The notes: generated by a model not told the origin, from the sequence alone. A stretch of DNA of 64,000 nt from Alistipes megaguti (GCF_900604385.1 NZ_LR027382.1:2271001-2335000); one strand, 5' to 3'. Counted from the stretch's first letter, positions 1-9,938 are shown. Program-made: numbers and translations.

Positions 1-1
1 A

Positions 2-610
2 CTGATCTCGGCCGCCGCCGTGGTCGTAGCCGCCGGCGTGCTGATCTACCGCTATACGCTTACGCCCGATCCGGTTCACATCCTGCCGCAGGAGTTCCAG
101 CAGTTCAACCCCTTCTACGTGGTGGGTCTGACGCCGATTTCGGTGGCCATCTTCACGGCCCTGGCCCGCAAGGGCAAGGAGCCCTCGGCTCCGCGCAAGA
201 TCGGTCTGGGTATGATCATCGCCGCGTTGGGCTTCCTGATCCTGACGATCGGATCGGTGGGTCTGATGTCGCCGGCCGAGGTGAAGGCTGCCGGGGCGAG
301 TGATCAGTTTGTCTCGCAGAACTGGCTGATTTCGACCTATCTGGTGCTGACGTTCGCCGAGCTGCTGCTCTCGCCGATGGGAATCTCGTTTGTCTCGAAG
401 GTGGCCCCTCCGAAGTACAAGGGTATGATGATGGGCTGCTGGTTCGCCGCCACGGCCATCGGCAACTACGCCACCTCGCTGATCGGCTATCTGTGGGGCA
501 GCGGCATGGCGCTGTGGATGGTCTGGAGCGTGCTGATCGTGCTGTGCCTGCTCTCGGCGCTCTTCATCTTCTCGATCATGCGCAAACTCGAAAATGCCAC
601 GGCGGCCTGA
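2..610 (+). CDS. POT/PTR2-family peptide transporter, C-terminal part
   Basis: This is the C-terminal ~200 residues of a proton-coupled oligopeptide transporter of the inner membrane; the gene begins before the window and the frame is open to the first base. Visible are about five hydrophobic helices and the segment ELLLSPMGISFVSKVAPPK followed by KGMMMGCWF, which is typical of the late helices of bacterial di/tripeptide symporters of the POT family. The stop lies 15 bases before a strong hairpin. Substrate specificity cannot be judged because the N-terminal ExxER motif is outside the window. It appears unrelated to the PUL that follows. Confidence 0.85.
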   Translation: MISAAAVVVAAGVLIYRYTLTPDPVHILPQEFQQFNPFYVVGLTPISVAIFTALARKGKEPSAPRKIGLGMIIAALGFLILTIGSVGLMSPAEVKAAGASDQFVSQNWLISTYLVLTFAELLLSPMGISFVSKVAPPKYKGMMMGCWFAATAIGNYATSLIGYLWGSGMALWMVWSVLIVLCLLSALFIFSIMRKLENATAA

Positions 611-625
611 GGCCGATCCAACACT

Positions 626-662
626 GAAGCGGGCCCGGACGATCGTCGTCCGGGCCCGCTTC
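626..662. terminator. Bidirectional terminator hairpin
   Basis: A perfect 17-bp inverted repeat (GAAGCGGGCCCGGACGA and its complement) with a 3-base loop sits between the converging peptide transporter and ROK genes. It lacks a long T run but is placed to end transcription from both sides. Confidence 0.75.
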
Positions 663-683
663 TTCGAATCAGCAAACCGGTGT

Positions 684-1934
684 TCAGATCCTGGTCAACT
701 TGTCCTGTACGAATTTCTCCCGGGCAATCAGGCAGGCCCCCGTCACGCCGATCCGGTCGGGGTTGGAGGAGTTGACGACTACCAGATTGCGATGGATGAG
801 CTTGAGCGAATACTTCTTGATGCTCATTTTGACGGATTCCAACAGAATGTCGTTCTCTTTCGAGAGACTTCCTCCGATGATGATGGCCCGGGGGTTGAAG
901 ATGTTGATGAGATTGGCCAGTTGCAGGCCGAGTTTCCGACCCATCTCCTCCATGATGTCCTGGCAAAGCGGATCTTCGTTGTTGGCCGCCTGGATGATGT
1001 CCAGAATCGAAGGGGAGCCGGAATCCGTCCTGCCGGGCTTGATGATCGAGGTTTTTCCGGCGGCGAGCTGTTCGGAGAGGATCCGGATGGCGGCGTTGCC
1101 CGACACTTCGGTTTCGAGACACCCCTTTTTCCCGCAATGACAGATTATTTCGTTGTCAAAGGCTCTCGTATGTCCCAACTCACCGGCGAAATCATCCGCT
1201 CCGCGATAGATCTCGCCATTGGTCAGTATGCCCAGTCCGAGTCCCCAGCTGACGTTGACATAGAGACAGTCCTTGTAATCCTTGATGTTTCCCTTGTATA
1301 ATTCGCCGTAGAGCATGGCACGCGTGTCGTTTTCGATGACGGAGCGGACGCCGATCCCGTCGCTGAGAATCTCGGCCAGGGGTTTGTCTTCGTTGTTTTC
1401 GAAGGCGAAGATGCTGTGGCTGAGACCCTTTCTGAAGTTGACGCGCCCCGATATGTTGAAGCAGGCCGTTGCGATGCGCTCCTGCACGCCGGAATTCCGG
1501 ATGAAGTCGCAGACCTGGTGGCACATGGATTCGAAGAACTGGGGCGTGTTGGCGAACTGGAGCTCCCGGTACTCCTGCTCGGCGACGGTGTCGCCCTCGA
1601 GGTTCATCAGGCTGATGACCATCATGTAGTGTTTGAGGTCCACGCCGAGGAAATAGGCCGAATCGGGATTGAGTCTGTACCAGGTGGCCTTACGGCCGCG
1701 GAGCTGTGATTGGGGCGAAGTTTTCGAGGTGCGCACGTAGCCGGCCTCGACGCCGTTGCGGACGTACCGGGCAATGGTCGGGATGCTGTAACCGGTGAGC
1801 CGGGCAATCTCGGGGATCATCAGTTGTCCCTGCTGGAAGAAGCAGTCGATGATGCTTTTTTTCATGGCGGCATTGGCATACCGTTTTTCGGAACCGGAGA
1901 AGGCTTCGCGCGGAAGCGTTGAATTGGAGATCAT
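684..1934 (-). CDS. ROK-family transcriptional repressor (NagC/Mlc-like)
   Basis: This 416-residue protein has an N-terminal winged helix-turn-helix (about residues 25-70, with IPEIARLTGYSIPTIARYV) and a C-terminal ROK sugar-binding domain. The ROK zinc site is intact (CHCGKKGCLE). The phosphate-loop motif of ROK kinases, DxGGT, is replaced by DLKHY, so it should bind a sugar without phosphorylating it, as NagC and Mlc do. The ATG at 1934 was chosen because the codons upstream lie in AT-rich promoter-like DNA. It is divergent from the sugar transporter, epimerase and SusCD genes, so it is probably their repressor, induced by an amino sugar or its derivative. The effector is inferred, not visible. 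Confidence 0.85.
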   Translation of the reverse strand: MISNSTLPREAFSGSEKRYANAAMKKSIIDCFFQQGQLMIPEIARLTGYSIPTIARYVRNGVEAGYVRTSKTSPQSQLRGRKATWYRLNPDSAYFLGVDLKHYMMVISLMNLEGDTVAEQEYRELQFANTPQFFESMCHQVCDFIRNSGVQERIATACFNISGRVNFRKGLSHSIFAFENNEDKPLAEILSDGIGVRSVIENDTRAMLYGELYKGNIKDYKDCLYVNVSWGLGLGILTNGEIYRGADDFAGELGHTRAFDNEIICHCGKKGCLETEVSGNAAIRILSEQLAAGKTSIIKPGRTDSGSPSILDIIQAANNEDPLCQDIMEEMGRKLGLQLANLINIFNPRAIIIGGSLSKENDILLESVKMSIKKYSLKLIHRNLVVVNSSNPDRIGVTGACLIAREKFVQDKLTRI

Positions 1935-1960
1935 GGCAGGAGGATCAATTTTGATATAAA

Positions 1961-2021
1961 AATAAATCATTTTATTAAAAAAGGCAACTTTTTGATCTTA
2001 AAATAAAAAATGATTTTTTAT
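1961..2021. promoter_or_regulatory. Candidate ROK operator in the divergent promoter region
   Basis: The AT-rich gap between the ROK gene and the MFS gene contains a 19-bp palindrome at 2003-2021 (9-bp arms of ATAAAAAAT around one G). A second element at 1964-1973 reads AAATCATTTT, the reverse complement of the AAAATGATTT core of the first. Two related inverted elements next to an autoregulated-looking repressor gene suggest operator sites. AT-rich DNA makes palindromes more likely by chance, so this is tentative. Confidence 0.4.
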
Positions 2022-2127
2022 ATAAATACAAGTATGTTTTATTTATTTATCTGTATAACAGTATGTTGTGGTATAAGATCGCCGGCTGTTTAATAAATGG
2101 ATCAAGAAAATTATTTTTTTATTTCAA

Positions 2128-3507
2128 ATGTCTTTTATTTGTAATGAACAAACCGAACAAGAGATGATGGAACCCAAACGAAACATGGAAATCGAGCGGT
2201 CGATGAGCTATTTTTATTTCATCGCCTTTGTGGTGGCGCTCGGCGGCGGTCTTTACGGCTACGATACGGCGGTGGTCTCCGGGACGATCTCGATGGGGGG
2301 CAGTCAGTTTCATCTGACGGCCTCGATGGAGGGCACCTATGTGGGCTGCGCGCTGTTCGGCTCGATCGTCGGCGTGCTGGGTTCGGGACTGCTCGAAGGG
2401 GTCGGGCGCAAACGGGCGCTGATCCTCTCGTCGATTCTCTATACGGTTTCGGCCGTGGGGTGTACGGTCAGCAATTCGTTTGCGGCTCTTGTTCTGTATC
2501 GGGTGATCGGGGGTGTCGGCATCGGCATCTCGGCCGTGGTGGCGCCGGCCTACATCAGCGAGATCGCACCGGCCCGGCACCGCGGACGCCTGGTATCGCT
2601 CTATCAGCTGGCCATCACCGTCGGATTCCTGGCGGCGTATGTAGTCAACTATTTTCTGTTGGAGTATGCGCAGACGGCCGACGGGATCCGTGAGGGGCTC
2701 TTCGCGAAGGTCTTCGTCGACGAGTGCTGGCGGGGGATGCTTTTCGCCGAGACGCTGCCGGCCGTTGCGTTCATCGTGCTGCTGTTGTTCATTCCCGAGA
2801 GTCCCGTGTGGCTTTCGATGCGGGGCAACGGGAAGCGTTCGCTGCTTGCGGAGCTGAAGGCTGTCTCCCGGCCGCCGATCCGCAAGGCCGTGCTGATCGG
2901 AGCGGCCATTGCCATCCTGGGTCAGTTCATGGGGGTCAACGCGGTTCTCTATTACGGGCCCTCGATCTTCGAGGAGTCGGGGCTGGCTTCGGGCGATTCG
3001 CTCTTCTACCAGGTGTTGGTGGGGTTGGTGAATGTGGTCACGACGCTCATCGCCTTCTTCATCATCGACCGGGTCGGACGCAAGCGGCTGGTCTATTTCG
3101 GGGTGACGGGCATGATTGTCACGCTGCTCGGCATAGCCTGGTATTTTCAGTTCGGCCGGGCGCTCTCGAGCTACATTCTTCTGGTGTTTTTTCTGTTGTA
3201 CATATTCTTTTGTGCGATTTCGATTTGTGCGGTCATATTTGTTCTGCTCTCCGAGATGTTTCCATCCCGGGTGCGGGGGATTGCCATGTCGATTGCGGAG
3301 TTTTCGCTCTGGATCGGTACGTGGCTCATTGGCCAATTGACTCCCGTGCTGCTCGAGACGCTCAGACCCCAGGGTACGTTCCTGCTCTTTGCGGTGATCT
3401 GCGTGCCCTACATGCTGATCGTCTGGAAACTCATTCCCGAGACGACCGGTAAGTCTCTGGAGGAGATCGAGGCATACTGGTATGCGCACAAGACGGAATC
3501 CAGGTAA
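2128..3507 (+). CDS. MFS sugar porter family transporter
   Basis: This is a twelve-helix inner-membrane sugar symporter of the major facilitator superfamily, sugar-porter branch. Signature motifs are GYDTAVVSG in helix 1, PAYISEIAPARHRGR after helix 4, PESPVWL in the central loop, DRVGRKRL between helices 8 and 9, and PETTGKSLEE at the C-terminus. At about 459 residues the length is normal. Alternative starts at 2164, 2167 or 2185 are possible, since the first residues are polar and the conserved part starts near MEIERSM. It is the first gene of the operon and probably imports the monosaccharide released by the downstream glycosidases; GlcNAc is a reasonable guess from the epimerase and GH89 neighbours. 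Confidence 0.9.
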   Translation: MSFICNEQTEQEMMEPKRNMEIERSMSYFYFIAFVVALGGGLYGYDTAVVSGTISMGGSQFHLTASMEGTYVGCALFGSIVGVLGSGLLEGVGRKRALILSSILYTVSAVGCTVSNSFAALVLYRVIGGVGIGISAVVAPAYISEIAPARHRGRLVSLYQLAITVGFLAAYVVNYFLLEYAQTADGIREGLFAKVFVDECWRGMLFAETLPAVAFIVLLLFIPESPVWLSMRGNGKRSLLAELKAVSRPPIRKAVLIGAAIAILGQFMGVNAVLYYGPSIFEESGLASGDSLFYQVLVGLVNVVTTLIAFFIIDRVGRKRLVYFGVTGMIVTLLGIAWYFQFGRALSSYILLVFFLLYIFFCAISICAVIFVLLSEMFPSRVRGIAMSIAEFSLWIGTWLIGQLTPVLLETLRPQGTFLLFAVICVPYMLIVWKLIPETTGKSLEEIEAYWYAHKTESR

Positions 3508-3527
3508 TAAAACGATAAAAAAAGCTT

Positions 3528-4700
3528 ATGGATCTAAAGAAAACATCCGAGAGGTACAGGCGGGAGTTGCTCGACAACGTGCTTCCCTTCTGGGTGAATC
3601 ATTCGCTCGATCGGGAGTGCGGGGGCTATTTTACCTGTCTGAACCGGGACGGCAGTGTCTATGACACGGACAAGTTCGTCTGGTTGCAGGGGCGTGAAGT
3701 GTGGATGTTCGCCATGCTGTACAATCAGTTGGAGAAGCGTCAGGAGTGGCTCGACGTGGCCGTCCACGGGGCCGAATTCCTGAAGAAGCACGGCCACAAC
3801 GGCAACTACGACTTCTATTTTTCGCTCGATCGGGCGGGCCGGCCGCTGGTTCAGCCCTACAACATCTTCTCGAACACGTTTGCCTGCATGGGCTTCGCGC
3901 AGCTGGCCAAGGCGACGGGCAATGCCGAATATGCGGAGATTGCGCGCCAGGCCTTCCGCCGCATCCTCGAACGGCGCAACTCGCCCAAGGGGATCTGGGA
4001 GAAGACGATTGCGAGCACCCGGGCGATGAAGGGATTTGCCCTTCCGATGATCATCTGCAACATGGCCTTGGAGGTTGAGGATATTCTCGAGGACAAGCAG
4101 ATTCTCGATACCACGATCAAGGATTGTCTGGACGAGATCTTGCAGACGTTCTACCGCCCGGAGCTGGGCTGCATGGTCGAGAATGTCAACGCCAGCGACG
4201 GGAGCTTGATCGACTGCTTTGAAGGCCGCGAGATCAACCCGGGCCACGATCTGGAGGCGCTGTGGTTCATGATGAATCTGGGGCTGCGGCTGAACGACCG
4301 GGCGCTCATCGAGAAGTGCGTGTCGATCTCGCTGTCGGTCATCGAGCGGGGCTGGGACAAGCAGTACGGCGGGATCTTCTATTTCATGGACCGTTGCGGC
4401 TATCCGCCCCAGAAACTTGAGTGGGACCAGAAGCTCTGGTGGGTGCATCTCGAGTCGGCCATTGCGATGATCAAGGGTTACCAGCTGACCGGCAATGCGA
4501 AGTGCCTGGAGTGGTTCGAGAAGCTGGACGATTACATGTGGACCCATTTCCGGGATCAGGAGTATCCCGAATGGTTCGGTTATCTGAACCGCCGCGGGGA
4601 GGTGCTTCTTCCGCTCAAGGGGGGCAAATGGAAGGGCTGCTTCCATGTACCCAGAGGCCTGTATCAAATATCGACGATCCTCTCCCGGATCGAGAACTGA
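3528..4700 (+). CDS. N-acylglucosamine 2-epimerase (AGE/renin-binding-protein family)
   Basis: This cytoplasmic (alpha/alpha)6-barrel enzyme interconverts N-acetylglucosamine and N-acetylmannosamine. At 390 residues it has normal AGE length and no signal peptide. It is collinear with mammalian renin-binding protein: WLQGREVWMF near residue 53, NPGHDLEA around His240, WWVHLESA around His307, and KGCFHVPRG around His373, the histidines expected in the active site. These motifs favour true AGE over cellobiose 2-epimerase of the same superfamily. It lies 20 bases after the sugar porter, fitting a route in which imported GlcNAc is turned to ManNAc. ATP as allosteric activator is known for the family, not shown here. 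Confidence 0.85.
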   Translation: MDLKKTSERYRRELLDNVLPFWVNHSLDRECGGYFTCLNRDGSVYDTDKFVWLQGREVWMFAMLYNQLEKRQEWLDVAVHGAEFLKKHGHNGNYDFYFSLDRAGRPLVQPYNIFSNTFACMGFAQLAKATGNAEYAEIARQAFRRILERRNSPKGIWEKTIASTRAMKGFALPMIICNMALEVEDILEDKQILDTTIKDCLDEILQTFYRPELGCMVENVNASDGSLIDCFEGREINPGHDLEALWFMMNLGLRLNDRALIEKCVSISLSVIERGWDKQYGGIFYFMDRCGYPPQKLEWDQKLWWVHLESAIAMIKGYQLTGNAKCLEWFEKLDDYMWTHFRDQEYPEWFGYLNRRGEVLLPLKGGKWKGCFHVPRGLYQISTILSRIEN

Positions 4701-4754
4701 CCGGCGGGTTATTCGCGCGCACAACCTGAACAACAACTCAATAAACTCAACAAT

Positions 4755-7700
4755 ATGACAGACAAAACTACTAACATGAAGACGCTGTTCTGCATCGGAC
4801 TGTTCGTTCTGTTTTCGATGCCCGCCACGGTCGAGGCCGCGGAGTCGGGTGCACGGAGCGGGCGGATTGCGGCGGCGTCCGCCGAACAGGACGAGCTGAT
4901 CGTCCGCGGTAAGGTGATGGACGTTTCGGGAAAACCCATCGCCGGTGTGAGTGTCGTCGTATCGGGAACGACGACCGGTACGGTAACCGATGCCAACGGT
5001 TACTATGAGATCGAGGTGCCCTCGCTGGACTCGAAGCTCGACTTCTCGTTTTTGGGCTACAAGCCCCAGCAACAGGCCGTACCCCGGCGTCTGGCCCTGG
5101 AGGTGGTTCTCGAGGAGGACACCGTTGAGATGGAGGCGGCCGTGGTGGTCGGCATGGGCCATCAGCGCAAGGCATCCGTCATCGGAGCCATCTCGTCGGT
5201 AGTCAAGGACGAGCTGATGATTCCCAACCGCAACCTGACGAACTCGCTGGCCGGCAAGATTGCGGGCGCGGTGGTTGTCCAGCGCAGCGGCGAGCCGGGC
5301 ATGGACAATGCCGAGTTCTGGATTCGCGGACTCTCCTCGCTGAATGCCACGGCGCCGCTGATTCTGGTCGACGGTGTGGAGCGTGACATGAGCAATCTGG
5401 CCATCGAGGAGATCGAGTCGATCTCCGTCTTGAAGGATGCATCGGCCACGGCGGTCTACGGTGTGCGTGCGGCCAACGGCGTGGTGCTGGTCACCACGCG
5501 CAAGGGTCAGGCGGCGCAGACGCCTCAGATCGACGTCAAGATGGAGGCCGGTGTTTCGCGCATGGGCCAGCTGCCGCAGTTCATCGACGGTCCGAACTAC
5601 ATGCGCATGTACAACGAGGCGTTGGGCTCCGAGTTCTACACGCCCCAGCAGATTGCCGCCACGGCAAACGGATCCGATCCCTATCTCTACCCGAATGTGA
5701 ACTGGATGGACCAGATCTTCACCAAGAATTCGAGCAACGCCTCGGCCTCGATCAGCATCCGGGGCGGCGGTGAGCGTGCGCGCTACTACGTGACGGCGGC
5801 CTACATCCGCGACAACGGCAACCTCTACACCAATCCCGATACGGATTACAGCACGAACATCCACGTGTCGCGCTACAATTTCCGTTCGAACATCGACATG
5901 AACCTGACCAAGAGCACGGTTCTGACGCTGGAGCTCGGTGCGAACATGACCGATGCCCACCAGCCGGCGACGGTTGCTTCGTCGACGGAATATTCGTCGA
6001 AGGTGAGTTCGCTGTTCACGCACGTCTACAACATGAACCCGACGTCGATGCCCGTACGGGTGCCGATCGGCTACGACGAGTCCGGCGAAGTGGAGTGGGG
6101 CTGGGGAACCTCCTCGACCGGCGGCACGAACCCGGCCGAGCGACTCTTCGGTTCGGGATACAACAAGACCTACAATACGCAGATTCTCTCGCAGGTGATC
6201 CTCAAGCAGGATCTGAGCATGCTGACGCCGGGACTGAGTGCGAACGTCTCCTTCTCGTACGACTACTACACGCAGTCGATCCAGGCGCGGACCAAGACCT
6301 CGTCGACCTATATGGTTCTTGGGGTCAATGACGATACGGGTCTCTACGATCTTTCGGTGCGTGAAGGTCAGGAGTTCCTCTCCTACGGACACTCCACGAC
6401 GGGCAACCGGGCCGATGAGCTGAAGGCTCAGATCAACTACGACCGCAACTTCAACGATCGGCACCGTGTGGGTGCGATGGCCATGTACTACCAGCGCAAC
6501 TACGTGGACCTGAGTGCCGGCTCGGCGATCTTCTCGCTTCCCTACCGCAAGCAGGGTCTGGCCTTCCGTGCGACCTATTCGTTCGACGACCGTTACTTTG
6601 CCGAGTTCAACGCCGGCTACAACGGTTCGGAGAACTTCGAGAAGGGACACCGGTTCGGCTTCTTCCCGGCCGGCGCCCTGGGCTGGCTGGTCTCCAACGA
6701 GTCGTTCTGGGAGCCGATCCGGCCGTATGTGAACCACCTCAAGTTCCGCGGATCGGTGGGTCTGGTAGGTTCCGACGCACTGGCCGGAGGCAACCGTTTC
6801 GCCTATCTTTCGACGTGGGGATCGGGTATCATAGCCTCGGACGGTACGCTCTATGCCCACAGCTTCGGCCCGAATGCCATTAGCCCGGGCGTAACCGGTG
6901 AGGACAAGGAGGGTATCACGGATCTGACCTGGGAGAAGGGTCTCAAGCGGGACGTGGGTATGGAGATCAAGCTCTTCAATTCGATGTTCTCGTTCGACTT
7001 CGACTATTTCTGGGAGAACCGCTGGGATATTCTCATCCAGCGACAGACGATTTCGGCGATTGCCGGACTCAACGTCACGCCGCTGGCCAACATGGGCCGT
7101 GTGAAGAACCACGGCTTCGAGCTGACGGGTGAATTCAACCACCATGTCGGGCCGGTCGACTTCCGCCTGTACGGCAACTTCTCGTTCGCCCGCAACCGGA
7201 TCATCGAGAAGGATGAGCCTCAGACGGATCCCTGGCGCATGGAGACGGGACGTCCGATCGGACAGTGCTTCGGTCTGATTGCGCTGGGCTATTTCAAGGA
7301 CGAGGAGGATATCGCGTCAAGTCCCGAGCAGTCCTACGGAACGGTTCGTCCGGGCGACGTCAAGTATCTGGACTACAACAACGACGGTAAGGTGGACGAA
7401 CACGACCGCGTGGCCATCGGTTACTCGAACATCCCGGAGGTGAACTACGGTTTCGGAGCACAGTTCCGCTGGAAGGGGCTGGATCTGGGACTCTTCTTCC
7501 GCGGCCAGGCACGCGTGACCTACTATCTGGGCGGTCTGTACTTCCCGTTCCGCGAGGGTATCGGACTCAACAACCTCTTTGCCAACCAGGTCGACCACTG
7601 GAGTGTGGATAATCCGAATCCCAATGCACGCTATCCGCGTCTTTCGGCGGCCAGCTCGACCAACAACCAGGTTCAATCGACCCGGACGATCTACGACGGC

Positions 7701-7916
7701 AGCTTCATCCGTCTTTCGGACATGGAGGTCGGCTATACGCTGCGCACTCCGTGGCTGAAGTCGTGGGGATGTCAGGCGCTTCGGATCTACTTCGTGGGCA
7801 GCAACCTCTGGACCCACTCCAAGTGGGACATGTGGGATCCCGAGACGGGTTCGCAGGACGGAAGCCAGTATCCGCTTTCCCGCAAGTACAACATTGGTCT
7901 GAGACTCACCTTTTAA
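4755..7916 (+). CDS. SusC-like TonB-dependent outer-membrane transporter
   Basis: This 1053-residue outer-membrane oligosaccharide importer forms a complex with the SusD encoded next. Order: signal peptide (hydrophobic stretch LFCIGLFVLFS), a carboxypeptidase-regulatory-like domain (about residues 50-125), the TonB plug (about 140-250, with the SusC signature DASATAVYGVRAANG), then a long beta-barrel ending in the aromatic-terminated strand NIGLRLTF. The start may be the internal ATG at 4776, which gives a more usual signal peptide. No anti-sigma-interacting N-terminal extension is seen, in line with control by the ROK repressor rather than an ECF sigma factor. Confidence 0.95.
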   Translation: MTDKTTNMKTLFCIGLFVLFSMPATVEAAESGARSGRIAAASAEQDELIVRGKVMDVSGKPIAGVSVVVSGTTTGTVTDANGYYEIEVPSLDSKLDFSFLGYKPQQQAVPRRLALEVVLEEDTVEMEAAVVVGMGHQRKASVIGAISSVVKDELMIPNRNLTNSLAGKIAGAVVVQRSGEPGMDNAEFWIRGLSSLNATAPLILVDGVERDMSNLAIEEIESISVLKDASATAVYGVRAANGVVLVTTRKGQAAQTPQIDVKMEAGVSRMGQLPQFIDGPNYMRMYNEALGSEFYTPQQIAATANGSDPYLYPNVNWMDQIFTKNSSNASASISIRGGGERARYYVTAAYIRDNGNLYTNPDTDYSTNIHVSRYNFRSNIDMNLTKSTVLTLELGANMTDAHQPATVASSTEYSSKVSSLFTHVYNMNPTSMPVRVPIGYDESGEVEWGWGTSSTGGTNPAERLFGSGYNKTYNTQILSQVILKQDLSMLTPGLSANVSFSYDYYTQSIQARTKTSSTYMVLGVNDDTGLYDLSVREGQEFLSYGHSTTGNRADELKAQINYDRNFNDRHRVGAMAMYYQRNYVDLSAGSAIFSLPYRKQGLAFRATYSFDDRYFAEFNAGYNGSENFEKGHRFGFFPAGALGWLVSNESFWEPIRPYVNHLKFRGSVGLVGSDALAGGNRFAYLSTWGSGIIASDGTLYAHSFGPNAISPGVTGEDKEGITDLTWEKGLKRDVGMEIKLFNSMFSFDFDYFWENRWDILIQRQTISAIAGLNVTPLANMGRVKNHGFELTGEFNHHVGPVDFRLYGNFSFARNRIIEKDEPQTDPWRMETGRPIGQCFGLIALGYFKDEEDIASSPEQSYGTVRPGDVKYLDYNNDGKVDEHDRVAIGYSNIPEVNYGFGAQFRWKGLDLGLFFRGQARVTYYLGGLYFPFREGIGLNNLFANQVDHWSVDNPNPNARYPRLSAASSTNNQVQSTRTIYDGSFIRLSDMEVGYTLRTPWLKSWGCQALRIYFVGSNLWTHSKWDMWDPETGSQDGSQYPLSRKYNIGLRLTF

Positions 7917-7927
7917 CAATTCCGATT

Positions 7928-9901
7928 ATGAAGAGATATATCATTATGCTTGCGATGGCGGCGGCGCTTGTCGGATGTGACTATCTGGACAAGATGCCCG
8001 ACGACCAGAAAACCGACGAGATGGTCTGGACCAACCGGACCGAAGTCCTCAAATATCTTACGAACTGCTATTCGGCCCTTCGTCAGGCGTGCCGTTCCGA
8101 GCAGGATCCCTGGATCGGCATCGTCGACGATATCGAGATCTCCTCGGCCAATCTGCGCCCCTACGGCATGGCCCGCGGAGACTGGAGCCCCACATCGCTC
8201 GGTTATCCGGACCGCTGGTCGCTCAACTATAAGGCTATCCGTGCGACCTTTGTCTTCGAGCAGAACATCGATCGGTGCAAGGAGCTGTCCGAGGATCTGA
8301 AAACGCGCTACGTGGGCGAGTCGATCTTCCTGCGCGGCTACTACTATTTCGACCTGCTGCGGCTGTACGGGCCGGTGGTACTGTTGCGTAGCCTGCCGTC
8401 GAACTCGGCGGACTTTGCCAACATGCCGCGAACGCCCTTCGACGAGTGCATCTCCTACGTGGTGGAGTGCATGGACCGTGCCGAGGCGATGCTTCCGACC
8501 TTCTGGCCGGCCGACTCCGAGGAGTGCGGTCATGCCACCAAGGTGGCCTGCCGGGCCGTCAAGGCGCAGGCGCTGTTGCTGGCCGCCTCGGAGCAGTGGA
8601 ACGGCAACCCCGACTATGCCGATTTCCGCAACCACGACGGCACGCCGCTGGCCAGTACGACCTACGATCCGAACAAGTGGAAGCTGGCAGCCGATGCGGC
8701 CCGCGACGTGATCGACCTGGCCGAGGAGAATCCCGACCACATCGGACTCTATACGGCCGACAACGTTTCGCTCGAATCCTCGGACTACAACCCCTTCAAG
8801 TCGTTCTACGATCTGTTCAACGTGGGTTGGAACAAGGAGGTTCTCTTCGGGTCGATCTTCAACGTGGGAGGACACTGCGGCCGCGGTACGTGGATGCAGT
8901 ACTGCACGCCGGTCAACAAGAACGGTTTCTCGCAGCTGATCATCGGCGTGACGCTCAATCTGGCGGATGCCTTCTACATGGAGGATGGAACGGAGTATGT
9001 TCCGGACGAAGCCAAGGAGTTGACCTTGGCGACGGAGAACGGTCCCCATTTCAATCCGAACAACTACGATCTGGAGAATGATCCCACGGGAGCCAACCGC
9101 ACGGCGCTGCTCAAGGACTACAAGAACCGTGTTGCATGGGGCCATTCGGCCGGCGACGGCTACATGTTTGCCAACCGCGAGGCGCGATTCTACGCCACGA
9201 TCAACTACAACCACCGCATCCAGCTGGTCTACTCGACCGACAAGGCGGTCCGCGACAACTTCAACTCGCCGGGCCAGCAGGACGGTTTCGGACGGGTCGA
9301 GATGTACTACGGCGGCATCTCGAACACCGGCGAGACGGACTCTTATTCGCGCACGGGCATGTGTCCGCAGAAGTTCATCGTGCCGAACGAGAGCATCAAC
9401 GATTTCAGCCCGACGGGTCGTTACGTGACGATGTACGTCCGCTACGGAGAGATCCTGCTCGATTATATCGAGGCGCTCAACGAGGTCAATCCGAGCGATC
9501 CGGAGATCCGCAAGTACTGGGATCTGCTGCGCAAGCGGGCCGGACTGCCGAGCATCTATACGACGATCTCGGGGCTTGAGGGCAACAAGGAGCTTCAGCG
9601 CAAGTATATCATTCGCGAGCGTCAGGTCGAGCTGGCCATCGAGGGCGACCGTTATTTCACGCTGTGCCGCCGCAAGCTGGCAAGTTCGGTGCTCAAGGAT
9701 GCGACCATCTGGGGTCTGAATGTCCGGGGCGGCGATCCGGCAACGAACAGCTTTGCCTACACGGATTTCTACAAGCGTACGGGGTTGAACGACGGTAATC
9801 CGGCCGACCGCCGTATCTGGAAGGATTGCTACTCGTTGTTCCCGATCATGCAGACGGAGCTGGACAAGAGTCCCGGTCTGGTTCAGAATCCCAAGTGGTA
9901 G
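7928..9901 (+). CDS. SusD/RagB-like surface glycan-binding lipoprotein
   Basis: This 657-residue lipoprotein begins MKRYIIMLAMAAALVGC, with Cys as the lipidation site. It forms the lid of the SusC transporter and binds the oligosaccharide at the cell surface. SusD features are the early EQNIDRCKELSED and FLRGYYYFDLLRLYGPVVLL segments (tetratricopeptide-like helices) and the late IIRERQVELAIEGDRYF segment common to the family. It is somewhat longer than most SusD proteins. The ATG at 7928 lies 12 bases after the SusC stop; an open frame upstream overlaps susC and was not used. Confidence 0.95.
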   Translation: MKRYIIMLAMAAALVGCDYLDKMPDDQKTDEMVWTNRTEVLKYLTNCYSALRQACRSEQDPWIGIVDDIEISSANLRPYGMARGDWSPTSLGYPDRWSLNYKAIRATFVFEQNIDRCKELSEDLKTRYVGESIFLRGYYYFDLLRLYGPVVLLRSLPSNSADFANMPRTPFDECISYVVECMDRAEAMLPTFWPADSEECGHATKVACRAVKAQALLLAASEQWNGNPDYADFRNHDGTPLASTTYDPNKWKLAADAARDVIDLAEENPDHIGLYTADNVSLESSDYNPFKSFYDLFNVGWNKEVLFGSIFNVGGHCGRGTWMQYCTPVNKNGFSQLIIGVTLNLADAFYMEDGTEYVPDEAKELTLATENGPHFNPNNYDLENDPTGANRTALLKDYKNRVAWGHSAGDGYMFANREARFYATINYNHRIQLVYSTDKAVRDNFNSPGQQDGFGRVEMYYGGISNTGETDSYSRTGMCPQKFIVPNESINDFSPTGRYVTMYVRYGEILLDYIEALNEVNPSDPEIRKYWDLLRKRAGLPSIYTTISGLEGNKELQRKYIIRERQVELAIEGDRYFTLCRRKLASSVLKDATIWGLNVRGGDPATNSFAYTDFYKRTGLNDGNPADRRIWKDCYSLFPIMQTELDKSPGLVQNPKW

Positions 9902-9938
9902 AATTGAAGAGTAGAACCGAAAATTGAAAGCAAAAACC

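Noticed and set aside
2131..2139. TTATTTG as -7 element of the sugar-porter operon
   Set aside because: It mismatches TAnnTTTG and has no partner at -33; if it were real, the MFS start would move to 2164 or later.
3534..7145. Antisense open frame of about 1200 codons opposite epimerase and SusC
   Set aside because: No signal, domain or start context; the sense genes have clear families.
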